DNA from: JAGVPT01 sp964439265
Lineage (GTDB): Bacteria; Bacteroidota; Ignavibacteria; UBA10030; UBA8401
DNA length: 64,000 bases
Direction of reading: 5' to 3'
Assembly: GCA_964439265.1 (NCBI GenBank)
Contig: CAYTOA010000022.1
Span: 1 to 64,000, forward strand
Under the pieces are notes generated by a model that had not been told where the DNA came from, searched no databases, and saw only the letters and a program-made list of their open reading frames with translations. Shown here one piece after another: positions 34,450-43,745 of the stretch. Each line of letters starts with the position of its first letter. Within the stretch, counting starts at the first letter, position 1. Both the position numbers and the translations under genes were made by a program.

Positions 34450-37400
34450 TTATTGCGGTTTCTTGTGGCTCTCCGACTTCCGTACCATTTCGATTCTCTT
34501 TCCTTTGTATGAAACCGTTGCGTCGACTTGTATTTCCGGTTCGAAGCCGGCCCCGTGATGGTCTCCTACCCAGATAACATGGAACTTCCTCTGCTGCATC
34601 ATCCCTGAAAATTTCCCGCGGCGGTTGTCGATGACGAGTGTGTGTTTCTTCTCATCCCATCGAATCGGTATGATCGAATAGGACCCTTTTTCATAATTGA
34701 AATTATCGTTCTCATCCTCATACAGCGAAAATGAGCCATCGTTCCCGGAATATACCCGCAGTTCGATGGTGCCATCCGTTTTCTCTTCGGCATATTGAAC
34801 GAACGGCCCCATTGGAACGATCGAGCCGGCTTTGACAAACAGGGGAAGAGTCTCAAGAGGTGCCGAGGCATCGATCGTTTGACGTGATTCATACCTCAAG
34901 CCCGTCCAGAAATCGATCCATCCCCCTTCCGTTTTTGGAAGATACACCTTCCGTGAGTTGGTATGCTGCTCGACGACGGGAGCGACTAAGAACTCGTTTC
35001 CGAACATGAACTGATCTTGGATGTCGTATACACCGGTATCGTTTCTGAAATCCATTGCCAAGGCGCGGTAGATCGTAAAATCGTTCAACGTGACTTTTGC
35101 ACCGAGAGAATAGATATACGGCATCAGCCGGTAGCGGAGGTTCGTGTACTTTGTCAGCAGCGCCACGGTGCTGCTGTCATAGTTCCAGAACTCGGTCTTC
35201 CTGCAGCCGTGCACGCGAAGGATGGGAAGAAATGTTCCGTACTGGTACCAACGTACAAGTAATTCCGGATATTCCGGTGAATCGGCAAATTTGTACGGGA
35301 CAAATCCTCCGATGTCAACGGTCCAGTACGGCAAACCGGTGATGCAATAGTTTAATCCTGCGGGAATTTCTTTACGATACGTGTCCCAGTCCGGACTGAC
35401 ATCGCCGTTCCATACTGTCGCGGCATACCGCTGCTGTCCGACAAAGGATGAGCGCGTCAAAATATACGGACGTTTCGCGGATCCGGTCGAGCGTTGACCT
35501 TCGTAAACGCCTTTCTTCGACATGAACGGGTACGCGTTCAGATAGCGGTTGCCGGTTCCCATTGCTGTGTGTGCCATCGAAAAATCGTAACCCCACTCAG
35601 GTTCGGATGCGTCCATCCACCAGCCGTCGAATCCAAGTTTGAAAAGACGTTCGTTCATGAAGTTCCAGAAGAGTTTTCTCGCCGCCGGATTGAACGGATC
35701 ATACGCGGCATTCGGCATTTCGTTCTGAAGAACGACTCCCTCGTTTGTGTTCGTCAGCGTGCTTTGGAGTCCGAGCAAAAATCCTTTTGCGTTCATACTG
35801 TCGTACACGTCCGTGCCTTTGTTGATCCGCGGCCAGACCGAGATAATAGTGTGGGCATGCCGATCGTGAATGTGATCCACCATGCCTTTCGGGTTCGCAT
35901 AACGGACGGAATCGAAAAGATGCGAGCCCCACAAATTTTCCGGATACAGCGGCCAGTACTCCGCGTCCTGCACAACGACATCAAGCGGGATCTTTCGTTC
36001 CCGGTATCCGTCGATCACGCTTTGAATTTTTTCCTGCGTCTTCCAGCCGTACTGACTCATAACCAGTCCGTATGCCCATTTCGGATAGAGAGGCGCTTTG
36101 CCGGTGATCGTTCTTATCCCGGATACGATCTGATCCGCTTCGGGGCCATAGATAAAATAGTAATCGATCGCATCGGCAATGTGCGATTTGAACGACATTT
36201 CTCCGGCCATCTCCGGCGTTCGGCAGGAGAGTGCTATTTGGCTGAGAAAATGATTATCGACGGCCATGGACACTCCGGTCCACGATAATCGGGCCGATGC
36301 CCCTCCGCCGTCCTGATAGTATTCGATGACAATATCGTAGACTTTTCCCGAATCAATGTCCATGACATAGCTGTCAGTCTCGGGCGAACGGTCTCTCCAG
36401 TCGTCGATAACTTTTTTGCCGTCTATAAAAAGCCGAGCGCCGTCATCGGCCGTTACATCGATGGATGCGCCCTTGACCGTCTCCGGAGCGATCAGCTTGC
36501 CGGACCAGCGTACGGAGTATTCGACCGTCTTGAAATCTCTTTTCGGAGAGCCGTTCCCCCAGTCGAAATCGATGACCGAATCGACTCGCGTGAACGATGG
36601 CGCGCCTTCAAGCTTCATGTTGGGGAAATATTCTCCCTTCAATCCATGTTCGCCGGGTTTTCCCCCGGCCGGATATAGGTACTGGGACGAAAGGAGAGGA
36701 TTAATACTTGTTGCAAGATTCCTAATGTCAAACGCATACGATGTTCCTGCCTGAAGGTCCGCTTTTATGATCGATGGAGAATAACCGACGCCTGCAACGA
36801 GGCTAAATACTTTCTTCCCGTCTAACGTCATCTCGATGGGCGATGAACCCGGCCGGTCGAGGATGAACGTGTATGTTCCTGAAGCCTTCGGAACATAGCG
36901 AGCGCCAAGGTTATTATCGTCGAATCGCTGCAGTTCGATGGTCCTTCTATCTGGATTGAACTCAGTGTACGAGTAGTTATCCCAGAATAAACCGTATCCG
37001 TTCGTCGAGACGATGACCGGGCTCGCGATGGCAGTGTTCTGCTGTTTCATCCGCATGTGGCCATTTTTCCAGTTCATCACATCGAACTGATATTGACCGA
37101 GTCCGTAGATCGCTTCATCCGGCGGCGACAAAAATTCCTGTTCTACCACCCACGCCGTGTCGCCGGGAGAGTACGCCTGCGTAAATGTGCTTCCGTTCTC
37201 TTGCTCACACAAAACAGTGTTGCCGTCCAGGTCGAAAAAATGTATCCTTCCATCCGTTTTGGCAATCGTCACAAGAATCTTAGGCGTTCGCAGCAAATAT
37301 TGATCTCTCGCTGTCTGGACAAAAAATTTACCGTTCGGCGTTAGATCGTCGACTTCCGATAAGCTTTTCCTTTGAGGGACTTGATCGGTAGGGGATTTGA

Positions 37401-37551
37401 TGACCTGGACGATATTGTCGCGAATCACACGAAGCTTCGTAACGCCCTGGGGCGTATGGAGAATAATTCCGTCGCTTGTCTTTTCAACAATCGTATCCGC
37501 CAGCCCGGTCGTCCACAGGACCACAATGAGGAGAAGTATTTTATTTCTCAC
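34450..37551 (-). CDS. Glycoside hydrolase family 31 enzyme with inserted PA14 domain (probable alpha-xylosidase)
   Basis: A 1033-residue secreted GH31 enzyme. A signal peptide (MRNKILLLIVVLWTTGLA) starts with GTG. The N-terminal beta-sandwich contains GLGQYQFDVMNWK. A PA14 domain is inserted at about residues 303-425 (GLKGEYFPNMKLEG, VTADDGARLFIDGKKV). The TIM barrel follows, with nucleophile D647 in WWMDASEPEW and acid/base D717 in VWNGDVSPDW, and then C-terminal beta domains. A PA14 insertion in this place is a known feature of bacterial GH31 alpha-xylosidases acting on xyloglucan oligosaccharides. Alpha-glucosidase activity is the alternative. It is flanked by GH5 and unknown-protein genes on the same strand. 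Confidence 0.92.
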   Translation of the reverse strand: MRNKILLLIVVLWTTGLADTIVEKTSDGIILHTPQGVTKLRVIRDNIVQVIKSPTDQVPQRKSLSEVDDLTPNGKFFVQTARDQYLLRTPKILVTIAKTDGRIHFFDLDGNTVLCEQENGSTFTQAYSPGDTAWVVEQEFLSPPDEAIYGLGQYQFDVMNWKNGHMRMKQQNTAIASPVIVSTNGYGLFWDNYSYTEFNPDRRTIELQRFDDNNLGARYVPKASGTYTFILDRPGSSPIEMTLDGKKVFSLVAGVGYSPSIIKADLQAGTSYAFDIRNLATSINPLLSSQYLYPAGGKPGEHGLKGEYFPNMKLEGAPSFTRVDSVIDFDWGNGSPKRDFKTVEYSVRWSGKLIAPETVKGASIDVTADDGARLFIDGKKVIDDWRDRSPETDSYVMDIDSGKVYDIVIEYYQDGGGASARLSWTGVSMAVDNHFLSQIALSCRTPEMAGEMSFKSHIADAIDYYFIYGPEADQIVSGIRTITGKAPLYPKWAYGLVMSQYGWKTQEKIQSVIDGYRERKIPLDVVVQDAEYWPLYPENLWGSHLFDSVRYANPKGMVDHIHDRHAHTIISVWPRINKGTDVYDSMNAKGFLLGLQSTLTNTNEGVVLQNEMPNAAYDPFNPAARKLFWNFMNERLFKLGFDGWWMDASEPEWGYDFSMAHTAMGTGNRYLNAYPFMSKKGVYEGQRSTGSAKRPYILTRSSFVGQQRYAATVWNGDVSPDWDTYRKEIPAGLNYCITGLPYWTVDIGGFVPYKFADSPEYPELLVRWYQYGTFLPILRVHGCRKTEFWNYDSSTVALLTKYTNLRYRLMPYIYSLGAKVTLNDFTIYRALAMDFRNDTGVYDIQDQFMFGNEFLVAPVVEQHTNSRKVYLPKTEGGWIDFWTGLRYESRQTIDASAPLETLPLFVKAGSIVPMGPFVQYAEEKTDGTIELRVYSGNDGSFSLYEDENDNFNYEKGSYSIIPIRWDEKKHTLVIDNRRGKFSGMMQQRKFHVIWVGDHHGAGFEPEIQVDATVSYKGKRIEMVRKSESHKKPQ

Positions 37552-37658
37552 GACGTGGACTCACCGTATAGATTTCAAGGGAAGGAAATGGAAAAGAAAT
37601 GTGCTCGAAAATAAAGTCAGGTTTTTCTCTGCCGATGCAACATGTTTGGCGGGTTGAA

Positions 37659-39200
37659 TTATTTCAAGAGTACCAACTTCTTCACGCTGATAAAGCCCCC
37701 GGCTTCTAATCTATAGAAATATACACCGCTGGAGAATCCTGCGGCGTTCCATTGCCTCGAATATTCTCCAGCCGCCAACTCGCCGGACAAAAGCGTTGCC
37801 ACGTCCCTTCCCAAAACATCATAGATCTTCAATCGGACGAAACTTCTTGAAGGGATGCTGAAAACAATGGTCGTTGCCGGGTTAAATGGATTTGGGTAAT
37901 TATCCGCGAGATGAAAGCGATACGGAGTGTTGGCGAGAGGGACTGAAGTTGTTGAAATGGGAACCGTCAGCATTATAGGATATGATTGTGCCAGGATGGA
38001 ATCGTTTATGTTGATGCTCAGGCGATAATAATAAGAACTCCCCCTGGCGGCAGTCGTGTCAACGAACGCTGATTCTGTGGAGGCAATAGTTGCGAGAGCA
38101 GCGAACGCGCCGCCTGCAAACTTGCGTTCAACAATAATGCTCGATGTATCGGTCGTATTGTTATGCCATTGAATCTTTACCGATGTATCTGCATAGCTGC
38201 TGATTGATAATTTGTTCGGTGATTCCTTGTACGTATGAATCAAAATATCCTTTATTTCATTCCAGGTGTGATGGGTTCGGTTGTAGAAGCCAAAATCCCC
38301 GCCATCCTCCCACGCCATGAAGGGCACATTTTGCAAGAGCGCTTGTTGGACAACAGTGCCGTAGTAGCACATCCGTGAATTATAGTCGCTGGTATCTATT
38401 GCGCCAAACTCACTTAATACGACCGGTATGTTATGCCGGGAGGACCACGATGTTACCTGATTGAATTTTTGGATGGTGGTATTGATGTCCGCTGAAGAAC
38501 CGTATGTTCCAGTCCCAATAAGGCCGAAGGGATACGGATCATAAGAATGGTAGTACCCGATGAGGAGACTATCCTGTGGTACGGCAGCGCTTATAAGATC
38601 GGCCGAGTTTGACCAATTATTGCCGGAAAACAGTACGATTCGGGTCGGGTTGGTCTTCCGCATTATTGAGAGTATCCTCGCGTTCAAATCGTCCACGTTG
38701 GCAAGCGATAACGGATTTGGCTCGTTGATCACTTCAAACAACAGACTGTCCGATTTATTTTGAAATCGAGTCGCGATCTGACTCCAAATACTGTCAAAGC
38801 GTTCTTTATGTGCAGACGTGTACGCGGCTTTGAGCCACGTCTCATGATGCGCGTTGATGATAATGATCAGACCTCGGCTCAATCCCCAATTCACGATCGT
38901 ATCGATCCGGTTGAGCCATGATGGGTTGATGTTGTACGGAGGCATTGTATCGGTGTGTGCATCCCACGTAATTGGGAGCCGAACACAAGTAAAGCCGGCG
39001 TTCTTATAGTCATCAAAATTGCTGGCAACGACGGGTGGGTTTCCCCATTCTCCCTCCCCGGGGGGATCGAGGGTGTTTCCCATGTTGATGCCTCTTACCA
39101 TCGATTTGACGGCGTCGTTAGGCGATAGTTGAGCTCTCACGCTTATCACAACGCACAAGAGCATCAGAATTGTTAGCGTTGTCGCAGAAGTTTTTTTCAT
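37659..39200 (-). CDS. Secreted GH5 endoglucanase with type IX secretion C-terminal tail
   Basis: A 513-residue enzyme. A signal peptide is followed by a GH5 TIM barrel (GINMGNTLDPPGEGEWG, VRLPITW, INAHHETW) with acid/base E160 in VINEPNP and nucleophile E264 in LSEFGAID. A fibronectin-III-like domain spans about residues 315-405. The C-terminal ~85 residues form the type-A sorting domain (YPNPFNPATTI, VYFYRLEAGG, KKLVLLK) that directs export through the Por/type IX system. The barrel looks like the group containing endo-glucanases and xyloglucanases; the exact subfamily cannot be fixed by eye. The ATG at 39200 places the Lys-containing signal peptide at the start. It is probably the first enzyme acting on the polymer, with GH31 and GH3 working on its products. 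Confidence 0.93.
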   Translation of the reverse strand: MKKTSATTLTILMLLCVVISVRAQLSPNDAVKSMVRGINMGNTLDPPGEGEWGNPPVVASNFDDYKNAGFTCVRLPITWDAHTDTMPPYNINPSWLNRIDTIVNWGLSRGLIIIINAHHETWLKAAYTSAHKERFDSIWSQIATRFQNKSDSLLFEVINEPNPLSLANVDDLNARILSIMRKTNPTRIVLFSGNNWSNSADLISAAVPQDSLLIGYYHSYDPYPFGLIGTGTYGSSADINTTIQKFNQVTSWSSRHNIPVVLSEFGAIDTSDYNSRMCYYGTVVQQALLQNVPFMAWEDGGDFGFYNRTHHTWNEIKDILIHTYKESPNKLSISSYADTSVKIQWHNNTTDTSSIIVERKFAGGAFAALATIASTESAFVDTTAARGSSYYYRLSININDSILAQSYPIMLTVPISTTSVPLANTPYRFHLADNYPNPFNPATTIVFSIPSRSFVRLKIYDVLGRDVATLLSGELAAGEYSRQWNAAGFSSGVYFYRLEAGGFISVKKLVLLK

Positions 39201-39360
39201 GTGCAGATCTTGCTGCAATTTTTAGCCGATGATTCGTCCTAAGAGACGCAATGTAATCAATGCAACGTAGAAATATATTGATCAGAAAGCAAACCCCCGC
39301 GTCGGATGGTAGTCGGTTACAGTTGTGTTAAATAACCGGCGACATTATCTTTCCGGGCGG

Positions 39361-39526
39361 GTCGACGGCCCATCGGGTCGTCGACGATGCGTTCTCCCGC
39401 TCTTCGAGCGGGATCACTTACTCAGGAACATGGCCTGTTCACACTTCCCAAAGGGATCCCTTCGGGAAGCAATCCCGTTCCGCTGTTGCGGAACGGGAGC
39501 GTCTGGCGAAGCCATCCCTTCGGGAG
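39361..39526. repeat. Cluster of five intergenic stem-loops
   Basis: The 439-base gap between the GNAT gene and the GH5 start holds five consecutive hairpins. One at 39361-39385 has an 11-bp stem including one G-T pair and an ATC loop. One at 39395-39413 has a perfect 8-bp stem with a TTC loop. One at 39444-39469 pairs CTTCCC with GGGAAG around a GGGATCCC core. One at 39473-39498 has a perfect 11-bp stem with a TGTT loop. A short one lies at 39515-39525 (TCCC TTC GGGA). The stem sequences differ but share TCCC/GGGA ends. No gene is seen in the gap. Confidence 0.88.
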
Positions 39527-39639
39527 AAGGCTCGATCAAGCAAAGTAGCCCACCCCCCGGTGGAACATTAGTGCGGAAGAAGAGGCCTCAAATGCCGTTT
39601 ACTTCCTCCATGATGTCCTCCGATATTTCTTGTCATGAA

Positions 39640-40092
39640 TTAGCCGGCGGTTGAGAGCAATTTATCAAATACGTCCTGAGTCTTCTTTGCTCTATACCCG
39701 AGCTTCGCGTAGAATGCGTGCGCTTCTGCCCGAACCACATTTGTGCGAACACGGATTCGCGGGCAATGTTTATCAATCGCCCATTTTTCTGCCTCCGCGA
39801 CCAGCCGAGTGCCGATTCCCGTACCGCGATGCGAATCAGTGACGACAAGGCCCCGGATTTCAGCGGACAACGCACTTTCCAGGCTTTCCACCGTTGAAAC
39901 ATGGATCCAGCCCACGATCCCTTCCTGTTCTGCAACGTATACCGCGTTTTGCGGGTTGGACACAAGCACTTCTAATCGATGTTTCATTTCCTTTTCGGTC
40001 GCCGGATAACCAAGCTCTCCGGAGAGCAGGCCGATTGCAGCCGCATCGTTCAATTGAGCTTTCCGAATGGAGACGTATTGTTGTTCTTTCAT
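39640..40092 (-). CDS. GNAT family N-acetyltransferase
   Basis: A 150-residue acetyltransferase. The acetyl-CoA-binding motif is VVTDSHRGTGIGTRLVAEAEKWA, followed by the C-terminal RTNVVRAEAHAFYAKLGY motif common in this superfamily. The N-terminal strand-helix (SIRKAQLNDAAAIGLLSGELGYP) is typical of the amino-acid/small-molecule branch. Substrate unknown. The gene lies directly 3' of the palindrome-rich gap and 10 bases from the membrane-protein gene upstream of it on the same strand, so the two may form a pair. Confidence 0.92.
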   Translation of the reverse strand: MKEQQYVSIRKAQLNDAAAIGLLSGELGYPATEKEMKHRLEVLVSNPQNAVYVAEQEGIVGWIHVSTVESLESALSAEIRGLVVTDSHRGTGIGTRLVAEAEKWAIDKHCPRIRVRTNVVRAEAHAFYAKLGYRAKKTQDVFDKLLSTAG

Positions 40093-40102
40093 GCCTGATA
40101 TT

Positions 40103-40525
40103 TTACGCCGAAGTTTTGGACCTTGGATTTGTTTTCAGCTCTACGATTGCTATTGCCGCGCCGCTGATGATCCCGAGGATAACCGTCTTAATGATTTCCA
40201 TTACGACATTGGAAAGTGAGTAGACGAACATTCCGTACCAATTAAATGATTGGTACATCCCAACAAGAAGCCCAAGTATGGAGCCGATCGTGATGCCGGA
40301 TCGCAGGCTCCGCTTTTGGTCGGGGACGTGAAGATAAAAAAAACCTACCACGAGGGCAAATGCAGCATGGCTCAGGAATACATAAACTAACTTCGGCAAT
40401 TCTCGTAGAATCAGATGGAAATCTTGACACGAGTTCGTGAAGAGAAATTCGTGCCAGACTCGGTCGAAGGCAAATTGCAGTAATGATGCGGCGGCAACGC
40501 CAACGTAAAGCCATTTGCGTTTCAT
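40103..40525 (-). CDS. Small polytopic membrane protein of unknown function
   Basis: A 140-residue protein with four predicted membrane helices (about residues 5-22, 45-65, 75-95, 105-128). A conserved-looking polar pair is seen in FDRVWHEFLF. The layout (four helices, HE motif after helix 1, last helix ending in a basic tail) is shared by several uncharacterised bacterial families, but I cannot name one with confidence. It precedes the acetyltransferase gene by 10 bases on the same strand. Confidence 0.75.
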   Translation of the reverse strand: MKRKWLYVGVAAASLLQFAFDRVWHEFLFTNSCQDFHLILRELPKLVYVFLSHAAFALVVGFFYLHVPDQKRSLRSGITIGSILGLLVGMYQSFNWYGMFVYSLSNVVMEIIKTVILGIISGAAIAIVELKTNPRSKTSA

Positions 40526-40640
40526 TGGCCCTCGGTCACATGACGGTATCTTTTGAATATTTCCAGCGATGTCTCGGGCAAATCTCGAAAGGAAGGTTTC
40601 GCCCGAGGCAGAGGCGCAAATTAGTTCTCAATAAATTACT

Positions 40641-40663
40641 CACGTCTTAGCGTCTTTGCAAGC
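40641..40663. repeat. Half copy of the GCAAAGACGCCAAG dispersed element
   Basis: The sequence ACGTCTTAGCGTCTTTGCAA matches the right arm of the palindromic element seen between tdh and kbl. The opposite arm is not clearly preserved on either side. It lies about 15 bases from the stop of the methyltransferase gene, again close to a gene end. Confidence 0.55.
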
Positions 40664-40675
40664 TAAAATCCGTTT

Positions 40676-41314
40676 TCATAATTTTCTTCCCGCCAGCAGT
40701 GCAAATTCGCGCCATTTCCAATAACAGTCGACGTCCTCAAACCCGATATCCCTCATCCATCCGAGCTGGATCTCCGCGCTGATACATTTGTTGGATGGAT
40801 CTTCATCTGCGACGTCCATATGGAGTGCATCATAGAATTCGGTGTGAAGAGATTTTGTCGGCGAGGCGACATGCTCCAGGTTGCAGAATATTCCGCCGGC
40901 TTCAAGCCGGTCATAGATTTCTTTGTATAACGAAAACTTTCTCTCATCAGTCAAATGATGGATCGCCAGACTTGATACTATTGCATCGAACGAGCCCAGC
41001 TCGGGCAGCGGTTGATCCAGATTGTGGTCTACGATCGAAACGGAACGGTCATTCCCGAACCGTTCCCGGGCGGCGGCCAGCATGGTTGGAGAAAAATCTA
41101 CTGCAACTCCGTCTGCATCGGGATGCGCCGCTTTCGCGATCGCAAGAAGCCGTCCGTCTCCGGTGCCCAGGTCCAGGATGCGTCTGATTCGGCGGGGAAG
41201 GAGCTCTATAATGACTGCTTCTCCTTCGGTTCGGTGGGGAAACGTATCGGCTCGTGCCAGGTATTGAAGGGCGTGGCCAGCCTTAGCATATTCATTTACG
41301 TTTGGCACCGGCAT
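40676..41314 (-). CDS. Class I SAM-dependent methyltransferase
   Basis: A 212-residue methyltransferase. Motif I is LDLGTGDGRLLAIA (about residue 48), motif II has the acidic residue in VAVDFSPTM, and motif IV reads FDAIVSSLAIHHL. The overall pattern resembles small-molecule methyltransferases of the UbiE/TrmN-like group; the target is unknown. The gene is followed by a half copy of a dispersed repeat and preceded by the pentapeptide-repeat gene (92 bases away, same strand). Confidence 0.9.
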   Translation of the reverse strand: MPVPNVNEYAKAGHALQYLARADTFPHRTEGEAVIIELLPRRIRRILDLGTGDGRLLAIAKAAHPDADGVAVDFSPTMLAAARERFGNDRSVSIVDHNLDQPLPELGSFDAIVSSLAIHHLTDERKFSLYKEIYDRLEAGGIFCNLEHVASPTKSLHTEFYDALHMDVADEDPSNKCISAEIQLGWMRDIGFEDVDCYWKWREFALLAGRKL

Positions 41315-41405
41315 ACCTTCCTTCTGATTAACGGTGGTGGTCTGTTGAACGAATTTTTCTTGCCGACGCTGAAAAGATCGACCGGCTCAAAAGATTCCTT
41401 TTGTG

Positions 41406-41978
41406 TCACATCACCTGGATGTCGTACTTATCCAAGAGTCCGATAATCCCTGCTGCCGAAAACTTTGCCTGTTTCAGATTGTTGTTTTCGGGATCTATTG
41501 AATAGTTATACGAGGTGCGGAAATCTGCTCTCTTCAACGTCGTCCTGTCGAACTTCGTTTTCCCCATATCACAATTATCAAAGAGCGAGCCGCTGAGGTC
41601 GCATTCAGCGAAATCGACTTCCCGAAGGCTGCAATTTGTGAAACGCGTTTTCTTCATGCTCAGCCTGTAGAAAGAGGAGAGATCGAGAATGCAGTTTTCA
41701 AACGCTGCTGAAAAAGAGAGTCTGTTGCAGTACTCAAAATGCACGCCCAAAATTTTACAGCCGGTAAATGTGACATTTCTCATGGCGGTCTTTTTCATGA
41801 CGGCCATGCTGAGGTCGCACCCGAAGAAGGTACATTCTGAAAATACAATATTCGATATGTCTGTATTTGAAAATATGCAATTTGTAAATGTGCAGTTCTC
41901 GTACTCGTCCTTCGCCGGCGCATTCTTAGAAAAATCGATCTTCTTGAATTCCGTTTCTTCAATCAGGGATGTGGTCAT
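41406..41978 (-). CDS. Pentapeptide repeat protein (McbG/Qnr-like)
   Basis: A 190-residue right-handed quadrilateral beta-helix protein made of A(D/N)LxX-type pentapeptides. The central part reads NCTFTNCIFSNTDIS, ECTFFGCDLS, RFTNCSLREVDFAECDLSGSLFDNCDM. The C-terminal segment YNYSIDPENNNLKQAKFS followed by GLLDKYDIQV is typical of the group that includes McbG and Qnr proteins, DNA mimics that protect DNA gyrase. Similarity is to the architecture and tail only, so gyrase protection is an inference. It ends 92 bases before the methyltransferase and begins 15 bases after the stop of the phosphoesterase gene, likely one transcript. Confidence 0.88.
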   Translation of the reverse strand: MTTSLIEETEFKKIDFSKNAPAKDEYENCTFTNCIFSNTDISNIVFSECTFFGCDLSMAVMKKTAMRNVTFTGCKILGVHFEYCNRLSFSAAFENCILDLSSFYRLSMKKTRFTNCSLREVDFAECDLSGSLFDNCDMGKTKFDRTTLKRADFRTSYNYSIDPENNNLKQAKFSAAGIIGLLDKYDIQVM

Positions 41979-41993
41979 GCTCTCGTTAAGCGA

Positions 41994-42734
41994 TTATTGT
42001 TTCATGTAACCGGTCTGAAGCGCTATTGCCCAATCCGGGCGGTTATTTTTGTTTGCCTGAGCGGCTGCGCGGGGCGAATCATACGGGACGGAGATCAACT
42101 CTACCGTCCACTGCATGTCGTAGCGAAGTACCGCGTAACGGGCGTGGGGAGAGCCGGATTCGATGACGTGCGGTTCAGGCAATTCATCTTCGTACGCCGG
42201 TAAGCCGACGCTCCCCGGATTTACGACGATCGTGTTTTCATCGAACTCGACAATCCTCTGAACGTGGGTATGCCCGCAGAGCATCACCGGAGATCTTGTA
42301 CCGCCAAGCCGTCTACCGATTTCGCTTCGCGATGCGAGCACAGTTCTCCCGTGTTCAATGGATTCCAAAAGATAATCGCTGTCGCTCAACGGCGTCCCGT
42401 GAAAGAGGAACACATCCGGATCGAGGCGAGCGTTCGCCGGCAATCGCCGCAGCCAATCTTTTTCCGCATTGTTCATCGACTTGAAGGCATACGCGTCAGA
42501 CAAACCATGGGACTGCGGATTCCCTGCGATGAGCTGCCGGTCATGGTTTCCTGCGATCTGCGTCCAGTTCTGCCGCATCAGAAATTGAATCGTCTCCTTG
42601 GGCCAAAGCGGTCCGGAAACATGGTCGCCGAGGTTGACGACGGTGTCGATGCGTCTTCGGGCAATGTCGTCCGCGACTGCCTCAAGGGCGGGAAAATTTC
42701 CGTGTATGTCCGAGACTGCGGCGAATGTTCGCAT
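41994..42734 (-). CDS. Calcineurin-like metallophosphoesterase
   Basis: A 246-residue phosphoesterase of the YfcE/MPP superfamily. All metal-binding motifs are seen in order: DIHGN (near residue 9), GDHVSGP, GNHD, HGTP and GHTHV. Such proteins hydrolyse phosphodiesters or phosphomonoesters, or act on nucleotides; the substrate cannot be told. The ATG at 42734 starts directly before the first beta-strand (MRTFAAVSDIHGN); the upstream 16 in-frame codons look unrelated. It lies immediately 5' of the pentapeptide gene on the same strand. Confidence 0.93.
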   Translation of the reverse strand: MRTFAAVSDIHGNFPALEAVADDIARRRIDTVVNLGDHVSGPLWPKETIQFLMRQNWTQIAGNHDRQLIAGNPQSHGLSDAYAFKSMNNAEKDWLRRLPANARLDPDVFLFHGTPLSDSDYLLESIEHGRTVLASRSEIGRRLGGTRSPVMLCGHTHVQRIVEFDENTIVVNPGSVGLPAYEDELPEPHVIESGSPHARYAVLRYDMQWTVELISVPYDSPRAAAQANKNNRPDWAIALQTGYMKQ

Positions 42735-42851
42735 CGCTCGTTCTGTTTTTGGAATACGCGACGTAAATGAATGAACCCCCATCGGAAGGCCGAATTTGCA
42801 GCATCATGCGATGACCAATGCACTGAGACACTTGGCTGCAGCGCCAGCACC

Positions 42852-43745
42852 TCATTGGCCGATTATTCCCACGAGGGTTCCGATAGGTTTGAGAAGATAT
42901 TTCTTGCGGCTGGTGAGGTCGAACCTCAGCAGCATCGGTTTCCCTTTTTTCGACGGGCCGAAATCGGTGTAACCGACGTAAAGACTTCCTTGCGAAAGGA
43001 AACATGCGTTAGCGTCTTCTTTGTCTGTGAACAGGCGTGTCGTCTTTCTGCCGTTAGTGATAAAAACGTTGGAGGGGGGGCCTTCGAATTCTTCGAACAT
43101 GGAGCGGATATCGTCCTCGCAGAGGAAGGCACGCATGCGGTCGTTCAAAAACAACATCTGGGTTCCGGGAACGGTGAATTCCATATCAGAGTCCGGAGGC
43201 GTGAATATCCTGTTCGAATGGTCGGCGATATTGTATTCGATGACCTTATCGAGAGTCTGAAAAAGAAGGAGCGAATCCGACCGCCAGCCGAAGACGGAAT
43301 AACTGCCGCCGGCTGTGCCGGGTGCGACGTCGTACCGTATCGTTTGTTTGATGCGGTCATAAATGGCGGTTTTCCAATCGCTGTTGGCCGGGAGATAATT
43401 GAATGCGATAAGCGCGTTGGACGGAGATATCACAGCTCCAAAATTGAATCGCGAATTCGATGGAATGATCGTCAGTGTACCGTCGTGCACGGAATAACAT
43501 CCAACTTCGCGTTCGGACCGGGATTCGTCAGCCGCAGCTGACTTTGTAAAACAAATAAAATTGCCGTTTCGGCTGACGCTGACATCCTGTATCACGAATG
43601 GTGCCCGCCAAACAGTATCCACCACGCTTTGATCTTCCGAAGTGCGGATGATGATGGAATCTTTCTGAAAGTAAAGATCTCCGTCCTGAGCAAGGAGCGT
43701 CGTCGCCGACGAAATGAGCGCCGACATGAAAAGTGTCCGAATCAT
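42852..43745 (-). CDS. Secreted propeller-like protein of unknown function
   Basis: A 297-residue exported protein with a signal peptide (LFMSALISSATTLLAQ). The body has repeated strand motifs reminiscent of TolB/PD40 blades (VSVSRNGNFICFTKS, VFGWRSDSLLLFQT, EFTVPGTQMLFLND) but the blade count cannot be fixed by eye. The C-terminus is basic. No catalytic residues are recognised. The 106 bases before the phosphoesterase start hold nothing notable. Confidence 0.7.
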   Translation of the reverse strand: MIRTLFMSALISSATTLLAQDGDLYFQKDSIIIRTSEDQSVVDTVWRAPFVIQDVSVSRNGNFICFTKSAAADESRSEREVGCYSVHDGTLTIIPSNSRFNFGAVISPSNALIAFNYLPANSDWKTAIYDRIKQTIRYDVAPGTAGGSYSVFGWRSDSLLLFQTLDKVIEYNIADHSNRIFTPPDSDMEFTVPGTQMLFLNDRMRAFLCEDDIRSMFEEFEGPPSNVFITNGRKTTRLFTDKEDANACFLSQGSLYVGYTDFGPSKKGKPMLLRFDLTSRKKYLLKPIGTLVGIIGQ

